DNA of 64,000 nt from Acinetobacter rudis (lineage in GTDB: Bacteria; Pseudomonadota; Gammaproteobacteria; Pseudomonadales; Moraxellaceae). Numbering within the stretch: position 1 is the stretch's first letter; each line of letters starts with the position of its first letter. Position numbers and translations under genes: made by a program. This document shows, in pieces, positions 63,203-64,000 of the stretch. Below the pieces are notes generated by a model that searched no databases, had not been told where the DNA came from, and was given only the letters and a program-made list of their open reading frames with translations. The stretch covers positions 348,138 to 412,137 of the forward strand of contig NZ_JAVIDR010000002.1 of the NCBI RefSeq assembly GCF_031157835.1, in the 5' to 3' direction.

Positions 63203-64000
63203 TTAAAGCTCACGCTTAGCACGCAACAATAATTGCTCAAGAAGAACCAATGCCTGATCAATTTCAGCACGGCTAATTTCTAATGACGGTGCAAAAGTAA
63301 TAACGTTCTTATAATAACCACCCACATCTAACACAAGACCACACTTCTGACCTTGATATTCCAAAGTACCAGACAAACCGATATCAACCATTTTGTCTAA
63401 TAATGCTTTGTTTGGTGTAAAGCCATCTGCTTGGCAAATTTCTGCACGTAAAGCTAAACCTAAACCATCCACATCACCAATTTCTGGATGACGGCTTTGT
63501 AGATCTTTTAAGCCCTCTAAGAAGTAAGCACCGCTTTGCATAATTTGCTGTTCATAATCTTTTTCAGCAGTCATACGCATCACTTCTAAACCAAGTGCAG
63601 TACCTAATGGGTTAGATGCAAAGGTAGAGTGAGTTGAGCCAACTGGGAAGATTTCTGGGTTAATCAATTCTTCACGTGCCCATAAACCAGCCAATGGATT
63701 AAGACCGTTTGTTAATGCCTTACCAAATACCACAACATCTGGGTTAATACCAAAATGTTCAAATGACCAAAGTTTACCTGTACGGTAGAAGCCCATTTGT
63801 ACTTCATCTACAACCAACAAAATACCGTATTGATCCAATACTTTCTTCAATGCAGGATAGAAGTTCATTGGTGGGATAACGTACCCCCCTGTACCCTGAA
63901 TCGTTTCAATATAGAATGCAGCAAACTCGCTTTCATTCGCTTTAGGGTCCCAAACACCGTGATACTCTGTTTCAAATAAACGTGCAAATTCAGCAACTAA
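63203..64000 (-). CDS. Class III aminotransferase, N-terminal part outside the window
   Basis: The frame is open to the window edge, so the gene starts beyond 64000. About 265 residues are visible: AAFYIETIQGTGGYVIPP, then LLVVDEVQMGFYRTGKLWSFEHFGINPDVVVFGKALTNGLNPLAG with the PLP Asp in VVDEVQ and the Schiff-base Lys in FGKAL, and the C-terminal SGAYFLEGLKDLQSRHPEIGDVDGLGL. Acetylornithine/ornithine/4-aminobutyrate transaminase group. First visible gene of the operon with GNAT and ureohydrolase-like proteins, which suggests use of a diamino or guanidino compound. Confidence 0.85.
   Translation of the reverse strand, partial: LVAEFARLFETEYHGVWDPKANESEFAAFYIETIQGTGGYVIPPMNFYPALKKVLDQYGILLVVDEVQMGFYRTGKLWSFEHFGINPDVVVFGKALTNGLNPLAGLWAREELINPEIFPVGSTHSTFASNPLGTALGLEVMRMTAEKDYEQQIMQSGAYFLEGLKDLQSRHPEIGDVDGLGLALRAEICQADGFTPNKALLDKMVDIGLSGTLEYQGQKCGLVLDVGGYYKNVITFAPSLEISRAEIDQALVLLEQLLLRAKREL

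Overview
The window is AT-rich chromosomal DNA from a gammaproteobacterium. I read it as Acinetobacter, from the protein sequences, the Ala/Lys-rich TolA, the NMN-type nadM and the gene orders. This rests on family recognition, not on a database search, and I cannot fix the species. Gene density is high and intergenic stretches are short. The only stretch that looks clearly accessory is about 51.8-53.8 kb, beside a tRNA-Arg gene.

Layout. 0-3.1 kb: sulfate/thiosulfate uptake (end of cysT, cysW, cysA) and the regulator cysB. 3.1-7.5 kb: an outer-membrane barrel, dapD (lysine/diaminopimelate synthesis), queE-queC (queuosine precursor), a small secreted protein and a Bcp-type peroxiredoxin. 7.5-14.4 kb: an argO/argP exporter-regulator pair, a ygiB-ygiC-like pair, an SMR-type small membrane protein, nadM, an enoyl-CoA hydratase and several small proteins. 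14.5-21.7 kb: purL, dgt, ruvA, ruvB. 22.0-27.9 kb: ybgC-tolQRA-tolB-pal, with an extra secreted copy of the TolA C-terminal domain between tolA and tolB. 28.0-33.9 kb: fbp, a TrmH-type RNA methyltransferase, an ECF-type sigma factor with a putative anti-sigma and a DUF3106 protein, a DUF4139 protein and rnk.

34.5-51.4 kb is the most coherent block. It holds a DpkA-type imine reductase, two amino-acid permeases, a Glu/Leu-type dehydrogenase, a porin, a LysR regulator, a YdiJ-type D-2-hydroxyglutarate dehydrogenase, an AmaA-type L-pipecolate oxidase, an AmaB-type aldehyde dehydrogenase, an HglS (DUF1338) 2-oxoadipate enzyme and a class III aminotransferase. Together these cover every step from piperideine-2-carboxylate/L-pipecolate through 2-aminoadipate, 2-oxoadipate and D-2-hydroxyglutarate to 2-oxoglutarate. 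That is the D-lysine/pipecolate route known from Pseudomonas putida, where the genes are scattered. The entry enzyme (racemase or D-lysine aminotransferase) is not in the window.

51.8-53.8 kb: a LprI/DUF1311 protein, an immunity-like orphan, and an orphan, apparently truncated RelB/DinJ antitoxin with well-formed operator palindromes, ending at tRNA-Arg(CCG). 54.1-64.0 kb: an ABC-2 exporter overlapping queF, a hypothetical gene, rodA-mltB-rlpA (cell-wall elongation and septal enzymes), a DUF962 membrane protein, and a minus-strand operon of class III aminotransferase (cut by the window end), GNAT acyltransferase and ureohydrolase-like protein.

The best non-coding candidates are: a small RNA on the minus strand at about 33.99-34.13 kb, with a -35/-10 pair at 17-nt spacing and an intrinsic terminator; a leader with two overlapping hairpins and a terminator before dgt; and several long inverted repeats in intergenic DNA.
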